DNA of 12,046 nt, from positions 12,684 to 24,729 of the forward strand of contig JAUNAE010000016.1 of NCBI GenBank assembly GCA_030527765.1. Direction: 5' to 3'. This DNA comes from Eubacteriales bacterium. Lineage in GTDB: Bacteria > Bacillota_A > Clostridia > Lachnospirales > Lachnospiraceae. The position numbers and the translations under genes are program-made. Below the pieces are notes generated by a model. It was given only the letters and a program-made list of their open reading frames with translations. It was not told where the DNA came from and ran no database searches. This document shows positions 6,386 to 12,046 of the stretch, piece by piece. The number at the start of each line of letters is the position of its first letter. Position 1 is the first letter of the stretch.

Positions 6386-6473
6386 TTTGATTTCCTCCTT
6401 AATCTTATAAATCGCCGCTCATTAAGAGATGGTCGGAGTGTCCTGTCTCTGAATGGGGGCTGGGTTTTTAACC
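6386..6473 (-). promoter_or_regulatory. rpsO 5' leader, candidate S15 autoregulatory RNA
   Basis: From the predicted start near 6473 the leader runs 88 nt to the ATG. It can fold a small GGTT-AAA-AACC hairpin at its 5' end and a larger stem, AGAGA/TCTCT (6425-6429 with 6446-6450), with GG/CC pairing inside. Repression of rpsO translation by S15 binding its leader is established in several bacteria with unrelated RNA folds. Its presence here is inference from leader length and pairing only. Confidence 0.4.
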
Positions 6474-6479
6474 TTGCCT

Positions 6480-6508
6480 AGTATAGCATAAAGAAATTCC
6501 CCTGTAAA
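6480..6508 (-). promoter_or_regulatory. Strong promoter of rpsO
   Basis: On the minus strand: TTTACA (6503-6508, 5/6), exactly 17 bp, then TATACT (6480-6485, 5/6) preceded by TGC, an extended -10. This is the best sigma-A-type promoter in the window. It begins 11 nt after the ribF stop. Confidence 0.88.
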
Positions 6509-6518
6509 CCTCTTTTCT

Positions 6519-7418
6519 TTATTTTTGAAGTCCTTCAAAAAACTCTTTTCCAAGTTCTGCATCCTTCAAAAGCTGTTTCTTAAGTTCCGGAAGGCCGGAA
6601 AAATGAAATTCCGGTCTTTCATAATGAAAGAATTCTACAAGACAGTCTCTTCCATACAGATCTTTGTCGCATCCGAAGAGGTAGGTTTCCACTCCAAGAT
6701 AGCTTCCGTCTACCGTCGGCTTGTAACCCACATTAGTGATTCCCTCAAAACATTCCTCTCCAAACCGGGATCTGGTAAAATACACCCCATTCGGAGGCAT
6801 CAGTTTCTCTTTCGGAGGAATCAGATTCACTGTAGGAAGAAGTACTTTATGTCCCAGACCGGCTCCATGCTCCACAACACCTTTCAGAAAGAATCTGGTG
6901 CCAAGAAGCTGATTCACTTTTTCGATTTTCCCCGTGCGCAGCTGGTCTCTGATATAAGTACTGCTGACTTTTCTTCTGCCTTCCTTTTCCTTCGGAATGA
7001 CAATGGTCTCAAAACCGTATTTTTCTCCAAGTTTCTTCAGAAGTGCCGGTGTTCCTTTTCGCTCGAAACCGAATCTGTAATCTTCCCCGATCACAACGGA
7101 GGATGCCTTCAAATCTCCCACAAGTATTTCTTTCACAAAGCTTTCCGCCTTCATATGGCGGATTTTCTCGGAAAGTGGACACTCAATCAACACATCCATT
7201 CCAAGATCCCTCAAAAGATCTTTCCGCTCTTCTCTGGAAAAAATCATCTGATCTGACATCTCGAAGGCAAACATGACTCCAATATTTCCTTCATCCTTCT
7301 TCAAAAGGACCTGCTCAATGAGCTTTCTGTGTCCTCTGTGAACACCGTCAAATTTGCCCAAAGTTACCGAACTGTCAGAAAGACGGGGAAAATCCCCGTC
7401 CGTTCTAATGTATTCCAT
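6519..7418 (-). CDS. ribF: Bifunctional riboflavin kinase / FAD synthetase
   Basis: 299-aa RibF, which phosphorylates riboflavin to FMN and adenylylates FMN to FAD. The N-terminal nucleotidyltransferase domain has LGKFDGVHRGH (20-30, the GxFDGxHxGH signature), GEDYRFGFERKG (111-122) and the RKVSSTYIR motif (149-157). The C-terminal kinase domain starts near 173. It has PTVN (195-198), NGVYFTR (210-216), GITNVGYKPTV (226-236) and the Glu in GVETYLF (242-248). The segment GLGHKVLLPTVN departs from the usual GRxxGFPTAN, with His and Leu-Leu at normally Arg and Gly-Phe positions. The ATG at 7418 is chosen for its AGGAG and because the upstream ATG at 7532 would overlap truB by about 90 nt. It follows truB by 23 nt; no FMN riboswitch fits in this gap. 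A strong hairpin lies in codons 7-13. Confidence 0.96.
   Translation of the reverse strand: MEYIRTDGDFPRLSDSSVTLGKFDGVHRGHRKLIEQVLLKKDEGNIGVMFAFEMSDQMIFSREERKDLLRDLGMDVLIECPLSEKIRHMKAESFVKEILVGDLKASSVVIGEDYRFGFERKGTPALLKKLGEKYGFETIVIPKEKEGRRKVSSTYIRDQLRTGKIEKVNQLLGTRFFLKGVVEHGAGLGHKVLLPTVNLIPPKEKLMPPNGVYFTRSRFGEECFEGITNVGYKPTVDGSYLGVETYLFGCDKDLYGRDCLVEFFHYERPEFHFSGLPELKKQLLKDAELGKEFFEGLQK
7382..7400 (-). other. Perfect hairpin in the first codons of ribF
   Basis: GACGGGGA (7382-7389) and TCCCCGTC (7393-7400) form a perfect 8-bp GC-rich stem with a 3-nt loop, starting 19 nt into the ribF message. On the mRNA it is followed by UUUCU. It encodes residues D-G-D-F-P-R. Confidence 0.6.
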
Positions 7419-7424
7419 TCTGTT

Positions 7425-7429
7425 CTCCT
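7425..7429 (-). promoter_or_regulatory. Ribosome binding site fixing the ribF start
   Basis: AGGAG on the minus strand, 6 nt before the ATG at 7418, inside the short truB-ribF gap. Confidence 0.8.
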
Positions 7430-7441
7430 GTATCGTAACTA

Positions 7442-8332
7442 TTATAAGCCCGGGAACATTCTCACCGGAAGATATTTCTGTCTCTTCTCTTCCCACTGAA
7501 AAATTCCCATAAACCTTCCATCGCTTCTGCACATACGCGTCCAGCCATCTTTATGAGAGCCCGAAACCTGCTCTGCCGAAAGAGGATTTCCATTGTCCAG
7601 AAGGCGATCCGCCGAAGGAATACATGTAAGAATCGGATATTCTTTCAGAACCTCCTGAACCGGGATCAGAATTTCATCAATTCTCCCACTTTTCATATAA
7701 GTTTCCACTTCACTTAACGTATGACTCTGCAGAAGTGTGTATCCACCGGTGCCGGTTCTCTGCAATTCTTCCATACAGCCGCCGCATCCCAGTTTCTCAC
7801 CAATATCGTGACACAGTGTCCGGATATAAGTTCCTTTGCTGCAGGTCACTTCCATTGTCACAAAAGGAAATGCAACTTTCTGTATCTGAATATCATAGAA
7901 CTCTACTCTTCTTGCTGCTCGCTCCACTTCCTTGCCTTCTCTTGCAAGTTCGTAAAGGCGCTTTCCATTCACTTTCAGCGCAGAATACATTGGTGGAACC
8001 TGCCAGTATTCCCCAAGAAAAGAAGCCACGGTACTTTGCAGTTCCTCTTCTGTCACGGCAATCGGCCGCTCCTCAAGAATGGTTCCGGTGCAGTCCTGGG
8101 TATCTGTCGTGACACCCAGATGAAGGACCGCCCGATACGTTTTCTTTTTGTCCGTCAAAAGTTCCACCAGTCGGGTACCCTGACCAATGCATACCGGAAG
8201 TACTCCCGTTGCCATAGGATCGAGAGTCCCCGTATGACCGATTTTTTTCATTCGGAGAATTCCCCGAAGTTTTGCAACAACATCGTGGGAGGTAAAACCT
8301 TCCTCTTTGTTAATGATAATAATTCCGTCCAT
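7442..8332 (-). CDS. truB: tRNA pseudouridine(55) synthase
   Basis: 296-aa TruB, which isomerises U55 in the T-loop of tRNAs and acts as a tRNA chaperone. The start MDGIIIINKEEGFTSHDVV is the conserved N-terminus. KIGHTGTLDPMATGVLP (30-46) holds the catalytic Asp38. KTYRAVLHLGVTTDTQDCTG and VPPMYSALKVNGKRLYELAREG are family blocks, and CSKGTYIRTLCHDIG is the motif III region. The last 60 or so residues (SAEQVSGSHKDG..., GIFQWEE) form a degenerate PUA-like domain, usual in Firmicutes. The ATG at 8332 lies 12 nt after the nrnA stop with a modest ribosome binding site (AGGAC), so coupling to nrnA translation is likely. Confidence 0.98.
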   Translation of the reverse strand: MDGIIIINKEEGFTSHDVVAKLRGILRMKKIGHTGTLDPMATGVLPVCIGQGTRLVELLTDKKKTYRAVLHLGVTTDTQDCTGTILEERPIAVTEEELQSTVASFLGEYWQVPPMYSALKVNGKRLYELAREGKEVERAARRVEFYDIQIQKVAFPFVTMEVTCSKGTYIRTLCHDIGEKLGCGGCMEELQRTGTGGYTLLQSHTLSEVETYMKSGRIDEILIPVQEVLKEYPILTCIPSADRLLDNGNPLSAEQVSGSHKDGWTRMCRSDGRFMGIFQWEEKRQKYLPVRMFPGL

Positions 8333-8344
8333 AAATTGTCCTGA

Positions 8345-9301
8345 TCAAGAAGTTTTAAGCTGTTTTACAATCTGTTCCATCACATTGTTAATCACATCGT
8401 GAACGTTTCCTTCCAGATTGCATCCCGCAGCACGTACATGACCTCCGCCGCCGAAGAACATGGCAACTTCGCTCACGTTCACATAACCGTTAGAGCGCAG
8501 AGATACTTTGAAGTGCATATTCTCCAGTTCATAGAGGAACATGGCAACTTCCACGCCTCTGGTCAGTCTCAGCTGACTGACAATACCGTCCAGATCTCCG
8601 CCGACTGCCCCATAAAAATCCAGGTCTTTTTTTCGAAGATAACCGACGATTACTTTTCCATCCAGCACCAGCATACTTTCTGCCAGCACACGGCCCATAA
8701 TCTGATTCTGAAGGTATGTCTTCTGATAAAAAGACTCATCGATGATACGGTTGAAATCCACTCCTTTTCCCATGAGTTCTCCACTGATTCTCATCGTATC
8801 CGGAGATGTGGAAGAATACTGGAAAACGCCGGTATCGTGTACAATTCCGGTATAAATTGCTGTGGCGATGGCCGTATCGATTTTTTCCGGTTCAAGAAGC
8901 CCGTAAAGAACTTCCGAAGCAGAGCTCACTTCTCCCAGAACCACATTCTCATCTGCGAATCCCTCATTGCTGATATGGTGATCCACGCAGAGGGTTTTCT
9001 TTGCCTTCTCCCACAGGGGAAGCGCAATTGCCAGACGCTCTTTGGCGCTGACATCACAGGTGATGAACAAATCGTATACTACGTCTTCCTTTGGTTTGGT
9101 CAGAATTTCTTCAAATCCTTCCAGATAAGAAAATTCCGGCTTCGGAGCCTCCAGATAGATGTCCGCGGAAATGTCCGGGAACCACTTTTTGATATAAAGG
9201 TACAAAGCAATGTTGGAACCAATGCAGTCGCCATCCGGACGAACATGTCCGCCAATACCGACGGTTTTGACTCCTTCAAGTACTTCTGCAATATTTTTCA
9301 T
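8345..9301 (-). CDS. nrnA: DHH/DHHA1 phosphoesterase, nanoRNase/pAp phosphatase
   Basis: 318-aa NrnA-type protein. These Mn-dependent enzymes degrade 2-5 nt RNA fragments and dephosphorylate 3'-phosphoadenosine-5'-phosphate. Metal-binding motifs are visible: GGHVRPDGDCIGS (17-29) with His19, Asp23 and Asp25; FITCDVS (79-85) with Asp83; the DHH triad VDHHISN (106-112); and GIVHDTGVFQYSST with its Asp. The C-terminal DHHA1 substrate-binding domain ends in FGGGGHVRAAGC. The usual form is GGGGHxxAAG. The gene follows rbfA with a 1-nt gap and its ribosome binding site (GAAGAGG) lies in the last rbfA codons. Position between rbfA and truB is the standard Firmicute order. It precedes pnp in the same operon, so products of exonucleolytic mRNA decay could be finished by this enzyme. 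Confidence 0.95.
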   Translation of the reverse strand: MKNIAEVLEGVKTVGIGGHVRPDGDCIGSNIALYLYIKKWFPDISADIYLEAPKPEFSYLEGFEEILTKPKEDVVYDLFITCDVSAKERLAIALPLWEKAKKTLCVDHHISNEGFADENVVLGEVSSASEVLYGLLEPEKIDTAIATAIYTGIVHDTGVFQYSSTSPDTMRISGELMGKGVDFNRIIDESFYQKTYLQNQIMGRVLAESMLVLDGKVIVGYLRKKDLDFYGAVGGDLDGIVSQLRLTRGVEVAMFLYELENMHFKVSLRSNGYVNVSEVAMFFGGGGHVRAAGCNLEGNVHDVINNVMEQIVKQLKTS

Positions 9302-9302
9302 G

Positions 9303-9689
9303 TTATACCTCTTCGTCTTCTGTCAAATTCTCTGATTCTTTTCTGTTGAGATCATCAATCATCTTTGACATGGTTACACCATACTCGATGGACTCATCAA
9401 GAATAAAACGAATTTCCGGTGTGTTTCGAAGATTCATTCCGGAAGCAAGTTTGCGGCGAATATATCCTTCTGCACTGGAAAGGCCGCGGATAGTCGCTTC
9501 TTTTTCTTCTTTGGATCCCAGCACGCTGATAAAAGCTTTGCATGTCTTCAGATCCGGTGCCACTTCCACTCCCATGACGGATGTCATGGGATGGATACGT
9601 GGATCTTTGATCTCAGATCGAATAATCTCACTCAGTTCCTTCTGAACCTCGGAATTGATTCTTGTATTTTTGATACTGTTTTTTCTCAT
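9303..9689 (-). CDS. rbfA: 30S ribosome-binding factor A
   Basis: 128-aa RbfA, a small KH-fold (type II) protein that binds immature 30S subunits and assists 16S rRNA 5'-end maturation and cold adaptation. Conserved blocks are RINSEVQKELSEII (10-23), DPRIHPMTSVMGVEVAPDLK (29-48), KAFISVLG and the C-terminal YGVTMSKMIDDL. A short acidic tail (SENLTEDEEV) follows. The ATG at 9689 has a perfect AGGAGG located at the infB stop, with 11 nt between the two genes. Length is normal. Confidence 0.97.
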   Translation of the reverse strand: MRKNSIKNTRINSEVQKELSEIIRSEIKDPRIHPMTSVMGVEVAPDLKTCKAFISVLGSKEEKEATIRGLSSAEGYIRRKLASGMNLRNTPEIRFILDESIEYGVTMSKMIDDLNRKESENLTEDEEV

Positions 9690-9700
9690 TCAAAAGCCTC

Positions 9701-12046
9701 CTATCTTGGTACCTCTACCATGATATACGCTTCTACTTTGTCTTCTTCTTTCAGATCGTTAAAGCCGTCAAAGACAAGACCACACTCGTAGCCTGCTTTA
9801 ACTTCTTTCACGTCATCCTTGAATCTCTTCAGAGATGCAAGATCACCCTCGAAGATCTGATCTTTCTCTCTTGTAATACGAACCTTGCAGTTACGCTGGA
9901 ATACACCATCCAGAATGTAACTTCCTGCAATGGTTCCGATTCCGGAAGCCTTGAACAGCTGACGGATCTCTGCATGACCGATTACCTTCTCCTCGAAGAT
10001 CGGATCAAGCATACCCTTCATTGCAGACTCGATATCCTCGATCGCCTGATAGATAACTTTGTAGAGACGAAGATCAACCTTTTCCTGCTCCGCAAGCTGT
10101 TTTGCGGTTGCGTCCGGACGAACGTTGAATCCAATGATAATTGCATTGGATGTTGCAGCAAGGCTGACATCAGATTCATTGATGGCACCAACACCGCCAT
10201 GGATGACTCTTACAACAACTTCCTCATTGGAAAGCTTGGTCAGACTCTGTTTCACAGCCTCTACAGATCCCTGTACATCGGCTTTGACGATCAGAGGAAG
10301 TTCCTTCAGATCGCTTGCGTGAATCTGGTCAAAGAGGTTATCCAGAGACAGTTTTGCCTTGGTCTCCTCAAGCAGACGGTTCTTGTTCTCAGATACGAAG
10401 GTTCCTGCAAAGCTCTTCGCTTCCTTGTCGCTGTCAAAGGACATGAGAACCTCACCTGCATTCGGAACATCGGAAAGACCGAGAATCTCAACCGGAGTGG
10501 ATGGACCTGCTTCTTTCACACGGCGTCCCTTATCATCCATCATTGCACGTACTTTACCGCTGCATGCGCCGGCTGCAATGAAATCACCTACATGAAGAGT
10601 ACCCTTCTGTACAAGGATGGTCGCAACCGGTCCTTTTCCTTTGTCAAGCTGTGCCTCAATTACAAGACCACGTACCGCACGGTTCGGGTTTGCTTTCAGT
10701 TCGGATACCTCTGCTGTCAGAAGAATCATCTCCAGCAGATCGTCAATGCCTTCACCGGTCTTTGCAGATACCGGAACGAAGGAAGTAGAACCGCCCCAGT
10801 CATCCGGAACAAGCTCATGCTCAGAAAGTTCCTGTTTTACACGATCGATGTTTGCACTTGGTTTGTCAATTTTGTTGACTGCTACGATAATCTCAACACC
10901 TGCTGCCTTCGCATGGCTGATTGCCTCTACGGTCTGCGGCATAACACCATCGTCTGCTGCAACAACAAGAACTGCGATATCTGTAGAGTTGGCACCACGC
11001 ATACGCATAGCGGTGAAAGCTTCGTGTCCAGGAGTATCCAGGAACGTAATCTTCTGTCCGTTGATGCTTACGACAGACGCTCCGATATGCTGGGTAATTC
11101 CGCCGGCCTCTCCTCTTGTCACGCTTGTATTGCGGATTGCATCAAGAAGAGAAGTTTTACCATGGTCAACGTGTCCCATAACGCAGACAACCGGTGGTCT
11201 TGGTACGAGAGAATCCGGATCTTCTTCCTCATCATCCTTCAGAAGTTCACCGATAACATCTACTTTTTCTTCTTTGTTTGCAATAATATCAAACTCAAGA
11301 GCGATCTCTTCTGCTTTCTCGAAATCGATCTCAGAGTTCACAGTCACCATCTCACCCTGCATAAAGAGTTTCTTTACGATGACAGATGGCTGCATCTTCA
11401 TTTCATCAGCCAGCTCACGGATGGTCAGCTTCTCCGGAATTGTGATTTCCTTAATTTCCGGTTTCTTCTCTTCCTGCTTCGGCTGTGGAGTCGGCTTCTG
11501 AAGAGCTTTCGGAAGACGCTGTCCCGGTCTCATGTTGTTCTGGTTTGGTCTTCTGCCGCCCTGGGATGTCTTATCGAAATCTTTCTTCTTGTTCTTGTTC
11601 TCTCTGTCACGCTCTCTCTTGCTGTCTTTGGAAGTCTTTGTAAGTTCCGGTGCAAAAGATGCGTCAGCGGAAGGTCTTCTGCCTGCAGGTCTCTGTCCTG
11701 CCGGACGTCCCTGTCCTGCAAAGCGATTGTCCTTGTTCATGCCGCCCTGACGATTGTCCGGTCTGCCCTGTCCGTTAAAACGGTTTCCGCCGTTGTTTCC
11801 ATCTCCCGGTCTGCCCTGGCCGTCACGACTTCTGAATCCGCCGTTATTTCCGTCTGCCGGTCTGCCCTGGCCAAATCTGCGTCCGTTGTTGTCGCCGGTG
11901 CGATTCTGGCCGTCACGGCTTCTGAATCCGCCGTTATTTCCGTCTGTTGGTCTTCCCTGGCCGAATCTGCGTCCGTTGTTATCACCGGTACGGTTCTGGC
12001 CGTCGCGGCTTCTGAAACCATTTCCGCCTGTACGGTTATTGTCACG
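9701..12046 (-). CDS. infB: Translation initiation factor IF-2 (5' end outside window)
   Basis: The visible frame is 781 codons, open to the right edge; the true start is not in the window. IF2 is the GTPase that brings initiator tRNA to the 30S subunit and promotes subunit joining. The first 140 or so visible residues are a disordered R/G/N/Q-rich region with tandem repeats, then a Lys/Arg/Glu-rich charged stretch. The conserved part starts near [14 protein letters not shown] (IF2N, about 203-255). The G domain follows: G1 GHVDHGKT (291-298), G2 [10 protein letters not shown]3 DTPGHEAF, G4 NKID, G5 SAKTGEG. Domains II, III and C2 follow ([42 protein letters not shown]). An internal ATG at 11740 begins mid-repeat without a ribosome binding site, so it is not the main start. 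rbfA follows after 11 nt. Confidence 0.98.
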   Translation of the reverse strand, partial: RDNNRTGGNGFRSRDGQNRTGDNNGRRFGQGRPTDGNNGGFRSRDGQNRTGDNNGRRFGQGRPADGNNGGFRSRDGQGRPGDGNNGGNRFNGQGRPDNRQGGMNKDNRFAGQGRPAGQRPAGRRPSADASFAPELTKTSKDSKRERDRENKNKKKDFDKTSQGGRRPNQNNMRPGQRLPKALQKPTPQPKQEEKKPEIKEITIPEKLTIRELADEMKMQPSVIVKKLFMQGEMVTVNSEIDFEKAEEIALEFDIIANKEEKVDVIGELLKDDEEEDPDSLVPRPPVVCVMGHVDHGKTSLLDAIRNTSVTRGEAGGITQHIGASVVSINGQKITFLDTPGHEAFTAMRMRGANSTDIAVLVVAADDGVMPQTVEAISHAKAAGVEIIVAVNKIDKPSANIDRVKQELSEHELVPDDWGGSTSFVPVSAKTGEGIDDLLEMILLTAEVSELKANPNRAVRGLVIEAQLDKGKGPVATILVQKGTLHVGDFIAAGACSGKVRAMMDDKGRRVKEAGPSTPVEILGLSDVPNAGEVLMSFDSDKEAKSFAGTFVSENKNRLLEETKAKLSLDNLFDQIHASDLKELPLIVKADVQGSVEAVKQSLTKLSNEEVVVRVIHGGVGAINESDVSLAATSNAIIIGFNVRPDATAKQLAEQEKVDLRLYKVIYQAIEDIESAMKGMLDPIFEEKVIGHAEIRQLFKASGIGTIAGSYILDGVFQRNCKVRITREKDQIFEGDLASLKRFKDDVKEVKAGYECGLVFDGFNDLKEEDKVEAYIMVEVPR
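11816..12031 (-). repeat. 90-bp tandem coding repeat in infB N-terminal region
   Basis: Two 30-codon units lie head to tail (11942-12031 and 11852-11941), followed by a 12-codon partial third (11816-11851). The unit encodes a glycine/arginine/asparagine-rich peptide with [20 protein letters not shown] as its core. Over the last 25 codons the two full units differ at 9 bases, 8 of them synonymous; the one replacement is Thr/Ala. Shorter GQGRP-containing units continue down to about 11700. Confidence 0.9.

Noticed and set aside
7419..7441. FMN riboswitch before ribF
   Set aside because: The truB-ribF gap is only 23 nt, far too short, and none of the conserved riboswitch segments is present in or near it.
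8399..9349. Plus-strand open frame antisense to nrnA and the rbfA end
   Set aside because: It is a shadow of conserved minus-strand genes, with no ribosome binding site and no domain.
10617..11501. Plus-strand open frame (294 codons) antisense to infB
   Set aside because: It is opposite the conserved IF2 GTPase region; its Ser/Ala/Thr-rich sequence is a frame artefact.
9701..11740. ATG at 11740 as the infB start
   Set aside because: The frame stays open upstream to the window edge with the same repeat type, and no ribosome binding site precedes this ATG.
11816..12046. Regular repeats near the right edge considered as a CRISPR array
   Set aside because: The units are directly adjacent without spacers, are 90 bp long, stay in frame with infB and differ at synonymous positions, so they are coding repeats.

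Overview
The window reads as a chromosomal housekeeping region of a low-to-moderate GC Firmicute. Clostridia, and Lachnospiraceae in particular, fit best. This rests on the gene order, the strong AGGAG-type ribosome binding sites, the R/G/N/Q-rich repeats in the IF2 N-terminus, the DNEGH-type dUTPase and the short DUF1292 protein. The placement is inference; no rRNA or species marker is visible.

Almost everything lies on the minus strand, so the biological order runs from high to low coordinates. From 12046 down to 3745 is the distal half of the conserved nusA-infB operon: infB (5' end outside the window), rbfA, nrnA, truB, ribF, rpsO and pnp. These genes serve translation initiation, 30S maturation, nanoRNA/pAp turnover, tRNA pseudouridylation, flavin cofactor synthesis, ribosomal protein S15 and mRNA decay. 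Gaps from infB to ribF are 1 to 23 nt, indicating one transcription unit. A strong extra promoter (6480-6508) starts rpsO. A strong terminator (6078-6107) follows rpsO, and a leader rich in inverted repeats (about 5934-6071) precedes pnp.

Directly behind pnp (2-nt gap) come nrdG, the radical-SAM activase of anaerobic ribonucleotide reductase, and a trimeric-type dUTPase. This adds a small deoxynucleotide module to the RNA-decay gene; no nrdD is visible. The unit ends at a long bidirectional terminator (2661-2710).

On the other side of that terminator a single plus-strand gene encodes a small acidic DUF1292 protein with a four-cysteine N-terminal cluster. It is transcribed divergently from exoA, an exonuclease III family AP endonuclease. 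Back-to-back extended -10 promoters lie in the 167-bp gap. After exoA, past a 164-bp gap, a GH13 pullulanase/GlgX-like protein runs off the left edge.

Most of the window is ordinary and well conserved. The least expected items are the GH13-like protein, whose visible part lacks nearly all canonical catalytic residues; the 90-bp coding repeats in infB; the folded pnp leader; the pnp-nrdG-dut linkage; and the cysteine cluster of the DUF1292 protein. No mobile element, CRISPR array, tRNA or rRNA was seen.
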